From assembly GCA_046758905.1 (NCBI GenBank), contig JBHIBC010000027.1, positions 1 to 36,059 on the forward strand: DNA of 36,059 nt, given 5' to 3'. Under the pieces are notes generated by a model. The model ran no database searches and had not been told where the DNA came from. It saw nothing but the letters and a program-made list of their open reading frames with translations. Positions 23,791-30,534 of the stretch are shown one piece after another. How positions within the stretch are numbered: the first letter of the stretch is position 1; the number at the start of each line of letters is the position of its first letter. The DNA comes from JBHIBC01 sp046758905. GTDB lineage: Bacteria; Acidobacteriota; Polarisedimenticolia; Gp22-AA2. Both the position numbers and the translations under genes were made by a program.

Positions 23791-25404
23791 TCAGTGGACG
23801 TGTTCCGGTCTCGGGGGCTGAGCGGGCGGGGCTCCAGGCTCCGCCGCCGGCTTGCGTCCTCCGCCGGCGAACTTGCGGATCGCCTCCTGGACGCGGCTCT
23901 CGCTGTCGAGCATGAACTGCGCCTGGACGACCACACGCTCGGTGCCCGTCAGGCCCTTGCGGATCTCCACCAGGTTGTCCTCTCCCTGCAATCCGATCTC
24001 GACCTCGCGCGGAAGGAAGCGCCCGTCGCCGAGTTCGATGAACACGACGTTGCGCTCACCCGATCGCAGGATGGCGCTGTCCGGCACGGCGACGACGTCT
24101 TTCATGACCTCTCCTTTGATGCGGACGTTCGCGTACATCCCGGGCTTCAGGCGGAGCCGGGGATTCGGTATCTCCACGCAGACCTTGACCGTACGGGTCC
24201 TCTGGTCGAGCTCGGGATACATGAACAGGACCTTTCCCCGGAAGACCTTGTCCGGGAAGTAGGAGAGCTGCACCTCGGCGGGATGCCCCTGCCCGATCCA
24301 GGCGATGTCCGACTCGTAGGCGTCGACGTGGACCCAGATGCTGGATAGATCCGCGAGCCGATAGAGGTTCATCCCGGGCTCCACGAACATCCCCTCGAGC
24401 GCCTCGTCCATGACCTCGACGACCACGCCATCGACGGGCGAGGTGACCTGCAGGGCCCTCTGGACCCGCCTGCTGCGCTCGAGGGCGGAGATCTGGTTCT
24501 CGGAGATGTCCCAGTACTCGAGACGCTGCCGGGTGGAGCGGAGCAGGTTCTCGGCCTGCCTCAGGACTTCCGCCCGGGAGGTTCCCGCCAGCAGATCCCT
24601 GTACTCCAGGGCGCGCAGGTACTCCTCTTGTGTCGTGACCAGCTCGGGACTGTAGATCTCGAACAGCGGCTGTCCCTTCCGGATCTCCTGGCCCACATAA
24701 TTCACGTGCACTTTCTCGATCCAGCCCGAGTACTTCGTGTTGATCCAGTAAACGTTGTCGGCGTCGAAGTCCAGGATCCCGACCGTCCTGATCACCCGGG
24801 TCAGATCGGACCTCCGGGCGGGCTCGGAGATGACGCCGATGTTCTGAACCTGCGCGGGGTCGATCCGAATGATCCCCTCCTCGTCCCCGGCCTCGTCCTT
24901 GTATTTCGGCACGAGTTTCATGCCCATCGGGGACAGGCCCGGCCTGTCGGAGACGTAGGTCGGGTCCATCGGTGCGTACCAGTAGAGGACCTCACGTTCG
25001 CCGCCCGAGCCGTCGCCCGCCCTCTCCGAAGCGGCGGATGTCCTGCCATCGGCCTGGATGGGCTCGAGCTTCATGCCGCAGATGGGACAGTCGCCCGGCT
25101 CCGGCTCGATGACCTCCGGGTGCATCGGGCACTGGTAGAGCCAGGTCTCCTGCCCGTCGGTCCGATCGGCTCCGGTGACCTCGGCTCGGCCGTCACTCCG
25201 CCCGAATCCGGGCAGAAACGGGATCGAGAGGGGGTTGATCAGGACGAAGGCGATCAGTCCAGCGCCGAGGAGGATGAAGACCGCCGCGGAGAAGCGTCGC
25301 ATTCCCGTGGTCGGAGGGGGAAGCGCGAGGGGATCGCTCCTCTTCTCCTCGGGGGAAGAGGGAGCGTCGCGCGCGCCGGTTCGCTCGTCGTTCGTGCCCG
25401 TCAT
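23791..25404 (-). CDS. cusB: CusB-type periplasmic adaptor with two heavy-metal-binding domains
   Basis: The membrane-fusion protein that links CusA to the outer-membrane channel and passes metal to the pump. The 537-residue product has an N-terminal membrane anchor (about 38-58), then a heavy-metal-binding domain with YQCPMHPEVIEPEPGD and CPICGMKLEP (residues 90-115), and a second degenerate copy with YAPMDPTY and LSPMGMKLVPKY (about 143-167). The barrel-sandwich, helical hairpin and beta-barrel regions follow (GWIEKVHVNYVGQEIRKGQP, TSPVDGVVVEVMDEALEGMF, LKPGMYANVRI). The C terminus is Pro-rich and ends HVH. The ATG overlaps the cusC stop as ATGA. Confidence 0.95.
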   Translation of the reverse strand: MTGTNDERTGARDAPSSPEEKRSDPLALPPPTTGMRRFSAAVFILLGAGLIAFVLINPLSIPFLPGFGRSDGRAEVTGADRTDGQETWLYQCPMHPEVIEPEPGDCPICGMKLEPIQADGRTSAASERAGDGSGGEREVLYWYAPMDPTYVSDRPGLSPMGMKLVPKYKDEAGDEEGIIRIDPAQVQNIGVISEPARRSDLTRVIRTVGILDFDADNVYWINTKYSGWIEKVHVNYVGQEIRKGQPLFEIYSPELVTTQEEYLRALEYRDLLAGTSRAEVLRQAENLLRSTRQRLEYWDISENQISALERSRRVQRALQVTSPVDGVVVEVMDEALEGMFVEPGMNLYRLADLSSIWVHVDAYESDIAWIGQGHPAEVQLSYFPDKVFRGKVLFMYPELDQRTRTVKVCVEIPNPRLRLKPGMYANVRIKGEVMKDVVAVPDSAILRSGERNVVFIELGDGRFLPREVEIGLQGEDNLVEIRKGLTGTERVVVQAQFMLDSESRVQEAIRKFAGGGRKPAAEPGAPPAQPPRPEHVH

Positions 25405-26819
25405 TGGGAAGGCTCCTCAAGCCCGACCGTCTGGTCGGGGAATCTCTTTCCGATCGCTCTCTCGAGGTCCGACATGGCGATCCACAGATCGCTCAGAAGC
25501 CTCCGATAGGTGAGACGCACCTCGAACCAGATCCTCTCGGCGTCGATCAGATCCAGGAAGTCGATCTGGTTCGTCTGATACGCCGCCTCGCTCGACGACA
25601 GGGCCTGCTCGGCCTGCGGCACGAGATTGTCGCGGTACAGCGCCGTCCTCTCGAGGAGGGAGTCCAGGCGCAGGGTCGCCTCCTGCACGTCGAACCGGAC
25701 CTGGTCCTGTTCCCGGTCGAGGCGCTGCAGGTCGGCGCTGAGGATCTCGCGCGCCTCGCGGATCCCGGATGAGATGCGGCGGGCGTAAAGGGGGATCCTC
25801 ACGCTGGCCAGGAACGCGAGGGCGTCGCGCCCGTTGTCCGGCGGCGGGGCCAACCTTCCGGCCGGATCGGTTCTCCGGCCGATGTCCGTGATGGAGAGGC
25901 CGAAGGTGAAGTCCGGACGGAACTCGAGACGGCGGCGTCTCACGAGCAGCTCGTCCGCTCGGACGCGTTCCCGGAGGGCCCCGAGCGCCGGGCGCACCCG
26001 GACCGCGGCGTGTTCTAGAGCCCTCGGGTCATAGCGGAGCACGGGCTCCGAGAGCGAGATGTGCCCGATCTCGACAGACGCCTCCGGACGGCCCATGATA
26101 CGGGCGAGGCGGCGCTTCAGTATGTCCCGACGCTCCGCGAGGGAGGTCGCCTGATCGATCAGCCGAGTGATCTCCGTCTGCACCTTGATCACGTTCTGCT
26201 GAATGCCCTCTCCGGTCGAGTAGCGCATCAGCGAGGTCTGCTCGAACTTGTGGAGCAAGCGTCGTTCCTGCTCGTTGATCCTCAGGGCCTCGACGAAATA
26301 GGCGAGATCGTAATAGGAGCGCTTGAACTCGCGAACCCGGTCGCGTTCTATCTGCCGCACCGTCTCCATGAGGCTGGCCGCCAGGCGTTCCGCCCGGCGT
26401 CCTGCCGTGGAGAGCTTGGAGAGCCAGGGCACCGGCTGGGCCAGCTCGAGCGACTGCCTCTGCGGACCGACGCGGGTCTCGAGGCTCTCCGCGAAGTAGC
26501 GCACGCCGACCCTGGGGTCGGGCAGGGAGCGGACCTGGGCCGGCCGTTCGAGGCTCGACAGCCAGCTCCTGCGCGCCGCGAGGATGTCGGGGTTCTCCCG
26601 CAGGACGATGCCCAGCAGCCTGGCCAGTTCCGGGTCGCTCGCGTGGAAATCGCGATCCGGCTCGAGGGCGGGAAGTCTCCCGAAGGTCCCGGCGCGCACG
26701 ACTTGCGTTGACGGAGCGGCCACGCCGATCTCCTCTTGCGGGACCTGCGCGACGGCCCGTCCAGCGAGGAGCAGCGTGGCGACATGGCAGAAGAGGACGA
26801 CGCTTCGAGGTGATCTCAT
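25401..26819 (-). CDS. cusC: CusC/TolC-type outer-membrane efflux channel
   Basis: The outer-membrane factor of the tripartite pump, 472 residues. The start ATG 26819 gives a clear signal peptide (SPRSVVLFCHVATLLLAGRAVAQ) and has GGAG nine bases upstream; a longer frame back to 26945 lacks this logic. The mature protein is mostly long helices with the duplicated OEP pattern: NPDILAARRSWLSSLERPAQ, LELAQPVPWLSKLSTAGRRA, then VRIPLYARRISSGIREAREI and AAYQTNQIDFLDLIDAERIW in the second half. No lipid-attachment cysteine follows the signal. It is the first gene of the cus run and overlaps cusB by four bases. Confidence 0.93.
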   Translation of the reverse strand: MRSPRSVVLFCHVATLLLAGRAVAQVPQEEIGVAAPSTQVVRAGTFGRLPALEPDRDFHASDPELARLLGIVLRENPDILAARRSWLSSLERPAQVRSLPDPRVGVRYFAESLETRVGPQRQSLELAQPVPWLSKLSTAGRRAERLAASLMETVRQIERDRVREFKRSYYDLAYFVEALRINEQERRLLHKFEQTSLMRYSTGEGIQQNVIKVQTEITRLIDQATSLAERRDILKRRLARIMGRPEASVEIGHISLSEPVLRYDPRALEHAAVRVRPALGALRERVRADELLVRRRRLEFRPDFTFGLSITDIGRRTDPAGRLAPPPDNGRDALAFLASVRIPLYARRISSGIREAREILSADLQRLDREQDQVRFDVQEATLRLDSLLERTALYRDNLVPQAEQALSSSEAAYQTNQIDFLDLIDAERIWFEVRLTYRRLLSDLWIAMSDLERAIGKRFPDQTVGLEEPSQ

Positions 26820-26943
26820 GAACTGTGTCTCCGTGCCTGTGATTGAGACGCCTGAGACGATGCGGGACCTGTGGCGCGGCGACGGGCCGCAAGGATGGAC
26901 TCGCTGCTGACCTTGTATGAGGTGCCCGACCAACGTTCTGAGC

Positions 26944-26973
26944 ATGATACCTCAGGATAGGAGCGCCTGTCCG
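26944..26973 (-). promoter_or_regulatory. Candidate promoter of the cus operon (CGGACA-N18-TATCAT)
   Basis: On the minus strand CGGACA (26973-26968) is followed after 18 bp by TATCAT (26949-26944), about 125 bp before cusC. The -35 match is four of six, so a helper protein may be needed. The inverted repeat at 26972-27004 lies directly upstream. Confidence 0.45.
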
Positions 26974-27004
26974 GGGAGCTGCGCCCGGCGGCATGAGCTC
27001 CCCG
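26972..27004. repeat. 9-bp perfect inverted repeat between the small Cys-rich gene and the cus promoter
   Basis: CGGGGAGCT (26972-26980) and AGCTCCCCG (26996-27004) are exact complements, 15 bases apart. It abuts the -35 box of the candidate cus promoter and begins 51 bases after the stop of the gene at 27055. It may be an operator for a metal sensor or a terminator hairpin; no T run follows on the minus strand. The rest of the 235-bp gap shows nothing else. Confidence 0.6.
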
Positions 27005-27054
27005 AGTCGGAGTTGCTTAACGAGACGAGTGGTCAGAAGACGCGGAGGGAAGGA

Positions 27055-27435
27055 TCAGCGCAGGAAGGAGCTGTTCAAAACGTAGATCGGGACCGGCGCC
27101 CGCCCGGCGAGGAGCGCGGCCGCGCTTGCGCTGCCGGGACGGGGGTCGTGGGAGGTAATCCCCGCGTCAGCCGCGGCGGCGCCCGCCGAGGCCGGCCAGG
27201 GGCCGGGGCCGTTCAGGTCCCGGCTTCCACCCGACGCAGTCCGGGGGCGGTTGGCGATCGCCCGGGTCTGGACGCAGGAACAGTCCGAGCTGAGCCTCAC
27301 CTGATGACAGTCGGCATTGTCGTCGCAGCAATGCATCGTCATCGCTCCGACGGCCGGACAGGGAGGCAGGGCCCCCGTCGGCGCGAAGACGATGCCGGCG
27401 AGCAGCAGCGTACCGGTGAGGCGAAGCTTGCCCAT
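27055..27435 (-). CDS. Small cysteine-rich exported protein, unrecognised family
   Basis: A 126-residue protein with a signal peptide (KLRLTGTLLLAGIVFAPTGA) and six cysteines packed in the next 35 residues: PPCPAVGAMTMHCCDDNADC, then H44 and the pair in SDCSCVQT (C26, C36, C37, C43, C52, C54, plus H35). The remainder is Gly/Ala/Pro-rich with a hydrophobic end (APVPIYVLNSSFLR). I do not recognise a family. The Met, His and Cys content beside a copper/silver efflux operon on the same strand suggests a periplasmic metal binder. ATG 27435 has no ribosome site, but a promoter -10 box ends six bases before it. The longer frame to 27567 would lose the signal peptide and is rejected. Confidence 0.72.
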   Translation of the reverse strand: MGKLRLTGTLLLAGIVFAPTGALPPCPAVGAMTMHCCDDNADCHQVRLSSDCSCVQTRAIANRPRTASGGSRDLNGPGPWPASAGAAAADAGITSHDPRPGSASAAALLAGRAPVPIYVLNSSFLR

Positions 27436-27441
27436 GCGGGC

Positions 27442-27470
27442 AATATACACCAGGCCCGTCCGGCGGGCAA
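27442..27470 (-). promoter_or_regulatory. Promoter of the small Cys-rich gene (TTGCCC-N17-TATATT)
   Basis: TTGCCC (27470-27465), 17 bp, TATATT (27447-27442). Only six bases lie between the -10 box and ATG 27435, so transcription should begin at the start codon. Confidence 0.6.
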
Positions 27471-27543
27471 ACGCGCCCGCGCCGCTGAGCGCCGGCCGGC
27501 GTCTCCGGGGCGCCGACCTCCGGCGCCCAGGGTCTTCGATGAA

Positions 27544-27552
27544 TGCTAGACT
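27544..27552 (+). promoter_or_regulatory. Extended -10 element (TGCTAGACT) for proC
   Basis: TGC plus TAGACT puts the start near 27559, about 20 nt before GTG 27579. There is no clear -35 box. The form resembles the TGCTACGAT element before the GT39-like gene. Confidence 0.45.
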
Positions 27553-27578
27553 GACGCCCGACATCATGGGGGAGGGGA

Positions 27579-28403
27579 GTGACGAAACCGAAAGGCTTTG
27601 GCCGGATCGCGGTGCTCGGGGCGGGCAAGATGGGCGAGGGGCTGATCGGGGGGCTCCTCGATGCGCGTCTGGCCGACCCGGCGCGCCTGGTGGCCACGGC
27701 GCGTCACCGGGAGCGTCTCGATCAGCTGGAGAAGAAATTCCGCATCACGACGACGCTGCGCAATGCGCAGGCCGTCCGCCACGCGGCCGTGATCATCCTC
27801 GCCGTCAAGCCGCAGGCGATGAGCGAGGTGCTCTCCGACATCCGCCGGCGGGTGAGCCGGCGCCAGCTCGTCGTGTCGGTCGCCGCCTCGGTCCGGACCT
27901 CGTTCATCGAGAAGCGCCTGGGGCCGGGCATCCCCGTGGTGCGGGCGATGCCGAACACCCCCTGCATCATCCGCAGGGGAGTGACCGCCCTGTCGCCCGG
28001 CCGCTACGCGAGCGGGCCCGACCTCGAGAACGCCCGGCGGATCTTCGCTCCCCTCGGGCGCTGCCTGGTCCTCGACGAGAAGCACATGGACGCGGTCACC
28101 GGACTGTCCGCCTCCGGGCCGGCCTACCTCTACGTGGTCATCGAGTCGCTCGCGGAGGGAGGCGTGAAGGTGGGCCTGCCTCGCGACGTCGCCACGGTCC
28201 TGGCGTCCCAGATGGTCCTGGGCTCGGCGGCCATGGTCCTGGAGTCGGGGGAGCACCCGGCTCTCCTGAAGGATGTGGTCACCACCCCCGCCGGTTGCAC
28301 CATCGACGGCCTCCTGGAGCTGGAGGAGGGGGGGCTCCGGGTCGCGCTGATCAAGGCCGTGGTCCGGGCGACCCGCAGGGCCGCGGAGCTGATCCACGGC
28401 TGA
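27579..28403 (+). CDS. proC: Pyrroline-5-carboxylate reductase
   Basis: ProC makes the last step of proline synthesis, reducing pyrroline-5-carboxylate with NAD(P)H. The 274-residue length matches the family. The N-terminal Rossmann domain has IAVLGAGKMGEGLIGGLL, followed by ILAVKPQAMSEVL and VVRAMPNTPCIIRRGVTAL. The C-terminal dimer domain carries VTGLSASGPAYLYVVIESLA and DVVTTPAGCTIDGLLELE, the substrate-binding segment (usually TSPGGTT). The GTG at 27579 follows GGGAGGGGA closely; an ATG at 27566 is in another frame. Confidence 0.95.
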   Translation: MTKPKGFGRIAVLGAGKMGEGLIGGLLDARLADPARLVATARHRERLDQLEKKFRITTTLRNAQAVRHAAVIILAVKPQAMSEVLSDIRRRVSRRQLVVSVAASVRTSFIEKRLGPGIPVVRAMPNTPCIIRRGVTALSPGRYASGPDLENARRIFAPLGRCLVLDEKHMDAVTGLSASGPAYLYVVIESLAEGGVKVGLPRDVATVLASQMVLGSAAMVLESGEHPALLKDVVTTPAGCTIDGLLELEEGGLRVALIKAVVRATRRAAELIHG

Positions 28404-28487
28404 GCCGGCCTTCTTAGGTCCGCTTGATCCTCGCCCCGCCGGACGACATCTTGGATTCGCCGGATCCCGCGGCGGGAGGGTGTCGCC

Positions 28488-29291
28488 GTGTCACTCGATC
28501 GAGAAGCGCTCCGCGAAGCGCTGCTGTCGGTCATGGACCGCAAGGATCACTGGGCGTGGCCCCACTTCGAGGGGGGGCGCGCCACCCGGCCGCAGCTCCT
28601 GCTCCACTACCGGCAAGAGTATGAGGTCTACGTGAGGGACTTCCCGATCCTCCTCAGCCGCGTCCACGCCCGCTGCCCGCACCCCGCGGTGCGCCGGGAC
28701 CTCGCCGAGAACCTCTATGAGGAGGAGACGGGGGGGCTGAGCAAGGGCGCGCCCCATCCGGAGCTCTTCCTGCTGATGATGGAGGGGCTCGGCTTCCCCA
28801 AAGAGCGCTTCACCGGGATCCGCCTGATCCCCGAGGCCGCGGCCTATCGGGCCTGGATCGACTCGATCACGACCGGCCGCCCCTGGATCGAGGGGGCGGC
28901 GCTGGTCACCATCTTCATCGAGGGGAGCGTCGAGGACCGTCGCCGGATCCACGGCGGGGGCCCCGGGACGCCTGCGGACGTCGAGGCGGCCCTGCGCGCA
29001 AGCGCCCTGGTGCGCCACTACGGCGTCGCGACGCGCTTCCTGGACCTCAAGCGCGCGCATCACATGGTCGAGAGCGGTCACCGCAGGATGGCGTGGAGGA
29101 TGGTCCTCGAGCACGCCCGCAACCCCCGGGCCGCCGCCCGGGTCCGCCGGGTGATGGAGCGCTCGCTCGAGCTGTGGCACCTGTACCGGGACGGTGTGGC
29201 GCGGGCCTGCGGGATCGGGCCACCCGCCGGGGAGCGCCGCGGGGCCGGGCCGGACCCGGGAGAGGGGCGGCCGCTGGGGCCGTTCGAATAA
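28488..29291 (+). CDS. Haem-oxygenase-fold diiron-type protein (TenA/PqqC/CADD-like)
   Basis: A 267-residue all-helical protein of the TENA/THI-4/PqqC superfamily, often annotated as iron-containing redox enzymes. Candidate metal ligands sit at the expected places: E79/E80 in NLYEEETGGLSKGAPHPELF with H90, E145 in VTIFIEGSVED, and the last helix pattern RFLDLKRAHHMVESGHRR (D186, H191/H192, E195, H198). Relatives include CADD, a self-sacrificing oxygenase in p-aminobenzoate synthesis, and oxidases that cleave amino or fatty acids, so the substrate cannot be named. The GTG at 28488 has GGGAGGGT upstream. It lies 61 bp before perR and could be linked to oxygen or peroxide physiology. Confidence 0.8.
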   Translation: MSLDREALREALLSVMDRKDHWAWPHFEGGRATRPQLLLHYRQEYEVYVRDFPILLSRVHARCPHPAVRRDLAENLYEEETGGLSKGAPHPELFLLMMEGLGFPKERFTGIRLIPEAAAYRAWIDSITTGRPWIEGAALVTIFIEGSVEDRRRIHGGGPGTPADVEAALRASALVRHYGVATRFLDLKRAHHMVESGHRRMAWRMVLEHARNPRAAARVRRVMERSLELWHLYRDGVARACGIGPPAGERRGAGPDPGEGRPLGPFE

Positions 29292-29305
29292 TAATAATTA
29301 TTATT
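29290..29305. promoter_or_regulatory. PerR/Fur-type operator: 16-bp AT-only palindrome
   Basis: AATAATAATTATTATT is a perfect palindrome in otherwise GC-rich DNA, and it overlaps the first two bases of the perR -35 box. The size, composition and place fit a Fur-family box. Binding would block RNA polymerase, giving peroxide-dependent autoregulation of perR-ahpC. Confidence 0.75.
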
Positions 29306-29333
29306 GACAACCGCTCGCCTCCCGGACTACGAT
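29304..29333 (+). promoter_or_regulatory. Promoter of perR-ahpC (TTGACA-N18-TACGAT)
   Basis: A consensus TTGACA (29304-29309) and TACGAT (29328-29333) with an 18-bp spacer put the start near 29340, 13 nt before GTG 29353. The leader still holds GGGAGG. The operator palindrome overlaps the -35. Confidence 0.75.
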
Positions 29334-29352
29334 CCCCGGCTCGGGAGGTGGG

Positions 29353-29838
29353 GTGACGCGGCGGCGGAGCATCGGCGTGAGCGCACGGGAGCTCGAATCG
29401 CGCCTGCGCGCCGGAGGGGCGCGGCCGACCCGGCAGCGCCGCACCGTGTTCGCGGCGCTGGCCGCGTGCGCCGACCATCCGACGGCGGAGATGCTGCACA
29501 GGATGGCGCGGCGCAGGATCCCCGATCTGTCCCTGGCGACCGTCTACAAGACGCTCGACCTGCTCGTGGAGGCCCGCCTCGCCGGGCGGTTCGTGGACGT
29601 CAACGGCGTCGCCCGCTACGACGCGCGCACCGAGCCCCACGACCACCGGCGCTGCCTGCGGTGTGGGCGGGTCGAGGACGTGAACCTGCCGCGGCGGTCG
29701 CGGCGGCTCGCGGACATCCGCGTCCCCGGCTTCGCGATCACCGGCTGCCACTTCGAATTGCTCGGGGTCTGCGATCGGTGCCCCGGCGGCGCCCGGCCGG
29801 CGGAGGCCGGACGCACAACCCACGTCCCCACTCTGTGA
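29353..29838 (+). CDS. perR: PerR-type Fur-family peroxide-sensing repressor
   Basis: A Fur-family metalloregulator of 161 residues. The winged-helix domain has RPTRQRRTVFAALAACADHP and LSLATVYKTLDLLVEARLAG. All five regulatory metal ligands of Bacillus PerR have counterparts: H42 (DHPTAEML), D90 (ARYDARTEP), H96 and H98 (PHDHRRC) and D109 (RVEDVN). Aspartate at 90, where Fur has glutamate, marks PerR. The structural zinc site is two CxxC pairs, C101/C104 and C140/C143. In PerR, peroxide oxidises the histidines of the iron form and releases DNA. The palindrome upstream and ahpC downstream fit this role. The GTG start is close to GGGAGG. Confidence 0.9.
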   Translation: MTRRRSIGVSARELESRLRAGGARPTRQRRTVFAALAACADHPTAEMLHRMARRRIPDLSLATVYKTLDLLVEARLAGRFVDVNGVARYDARTEPHDHRRCLRCGRVEDVNLPRRSRRLADIRVPGFAITGCHFELLGVCDRCPGGARPAEAGRTTHVPTL

Positions 29839-29852
29839 GAAGGAGAACCGCT

Positions 29853-30449
29853 GTGAGCGATGCGTCCACGACTATCGACAAGCTGAGGATCACCCTCCCC
29901 GCGGCCGGCGTCGCGCGGGTCGGCGCGCCGGCACCCGATTTCCGGATGCCTTCGACCAGGGATCTCGCGACGCTCGGCGAGGACGTCACCCTCGCCCACT
30001 ACAGGAACCGCTGGCTGGTCCTGTTCTTCTACCCCCTCGATTTCACTTTCGTCTGCCCGACGGAGATCACCGCCTTCTCGGACGCCTACGACGGGTTCCG
30101 CGAGGCGAACGCCGACGTCCTCGGCGTGAGCGTCGACTCGGTCTACAGTCACCGCGCCTGGATCAAGACCCCGCGCGAGAGAGGAGGCCTCGGCGATCTG
30201 CGCTTCCCGCTCGCTGCGGACATCACCAAGGACGTGAGCCGCCGCTACGGCGTCCTGCTGGAGGATCAGGGGATCGCCCTGCGGGGCCTGTTCCTGATCG
30301 ACCCGAAGGGGATCCTGCAGTACCAGGTGATCCACAACCTGGGAGTGGGGCGCAGCGTCGACGAGACCCTCCGCGTCCTGCAGGCGTTCCAGACGGGCGA
30401 GCTGTGTCCCGCCAACTGGAAGCCGGGGCAGGCGACGATCAAGGCCTGA
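29853..30449 (+). CDS. ahpC: Typical 2-Cys peroxiredoxin (AhpC/Prx1 type)
   Basis: A thiol peroxidase of 198 residues that reduces hydrogen peroxide and organic peroxides. The peroxidatic cysteine is C68 in PLDFTFVCPTEITAFSDAY; the resolving cysteine is C185 in GELCPANWKPG, the mark of typical 2-Cys enzymes. Further family segments are VLGVSVDSVYSHRAWI and GLFLIDPKGILQYQVIHNL. The GTG start lies 14 bp after perR, with AGAAGGAGAA as ribosome site; a longer open frame upstream only overlaps perR and is not coding. It is cotranscribed with perR. No AhpF or thioredoxin is encoded nearby. Confidence 0.95.
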   Translation: MSDASTTIDKLRITLPAAGVARVGAPAPDFRMPSTRDLATLGEDVTLAHYRNRWLVLFFYPLDFTFVCPTEITAFSDAYDGFREANADVLGVSVDSVYSHRAWIKTPRERGGLGDLRFPLAADITKDVSRRYGVLLEDQGIALRGLFLIDPKGILQYQVIHNLGVGRSVDETLRVLQAFQTGELCPANWKPGQATIKA

Positions 30450-30513
30450 TCGCCCCCTCTCCCCGGTGTCCCGGCGGGACCGCGCGGAGGGGCCGCCGAC
30501 GGCCCGGCCGCGG

Positions 30514-30530
30514 CGCGCCGGGCCGGCGCG
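30514..30530. terminator. GC hairpin between convergent ahpC and the selenocysteine peroxiredoxin gene
   Basis: CGCGCCG-GGC-CGGCGCG is a perfect 7-bp stem with a 3-base loop in the 85-bp convergent gap. TCCTT follows on the plus strand. It may end transcription from one or both sides; the lack of a T run leaves this uncertain. Confidence 0.4.
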
Positions 30531-30534
30531 TCCT

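Noticed and set aside
20795..23821. A 1008-codon open frame on the plus strand, antisense to cusA
   Set aside because: Its product is rich in Arg, His, Asp and Gly with no domain logic; it is the mirror of cusA codon bias in GC-rich DNA, and cusA has clear family motifs.
26944..26963. CsoR- or CueR-type operator in the cus promoter
   Set aside because: The local sequence has only loose symmetry and does not match either operator pattern; no such regulator gene is in the window.
29304..30449. ahpC extended upstream to 381 codons
   Set aside because: The extension overlaps perR in another frame and has no peroxiredoxin similarity; GTG 29853 has a strong ribosome site.
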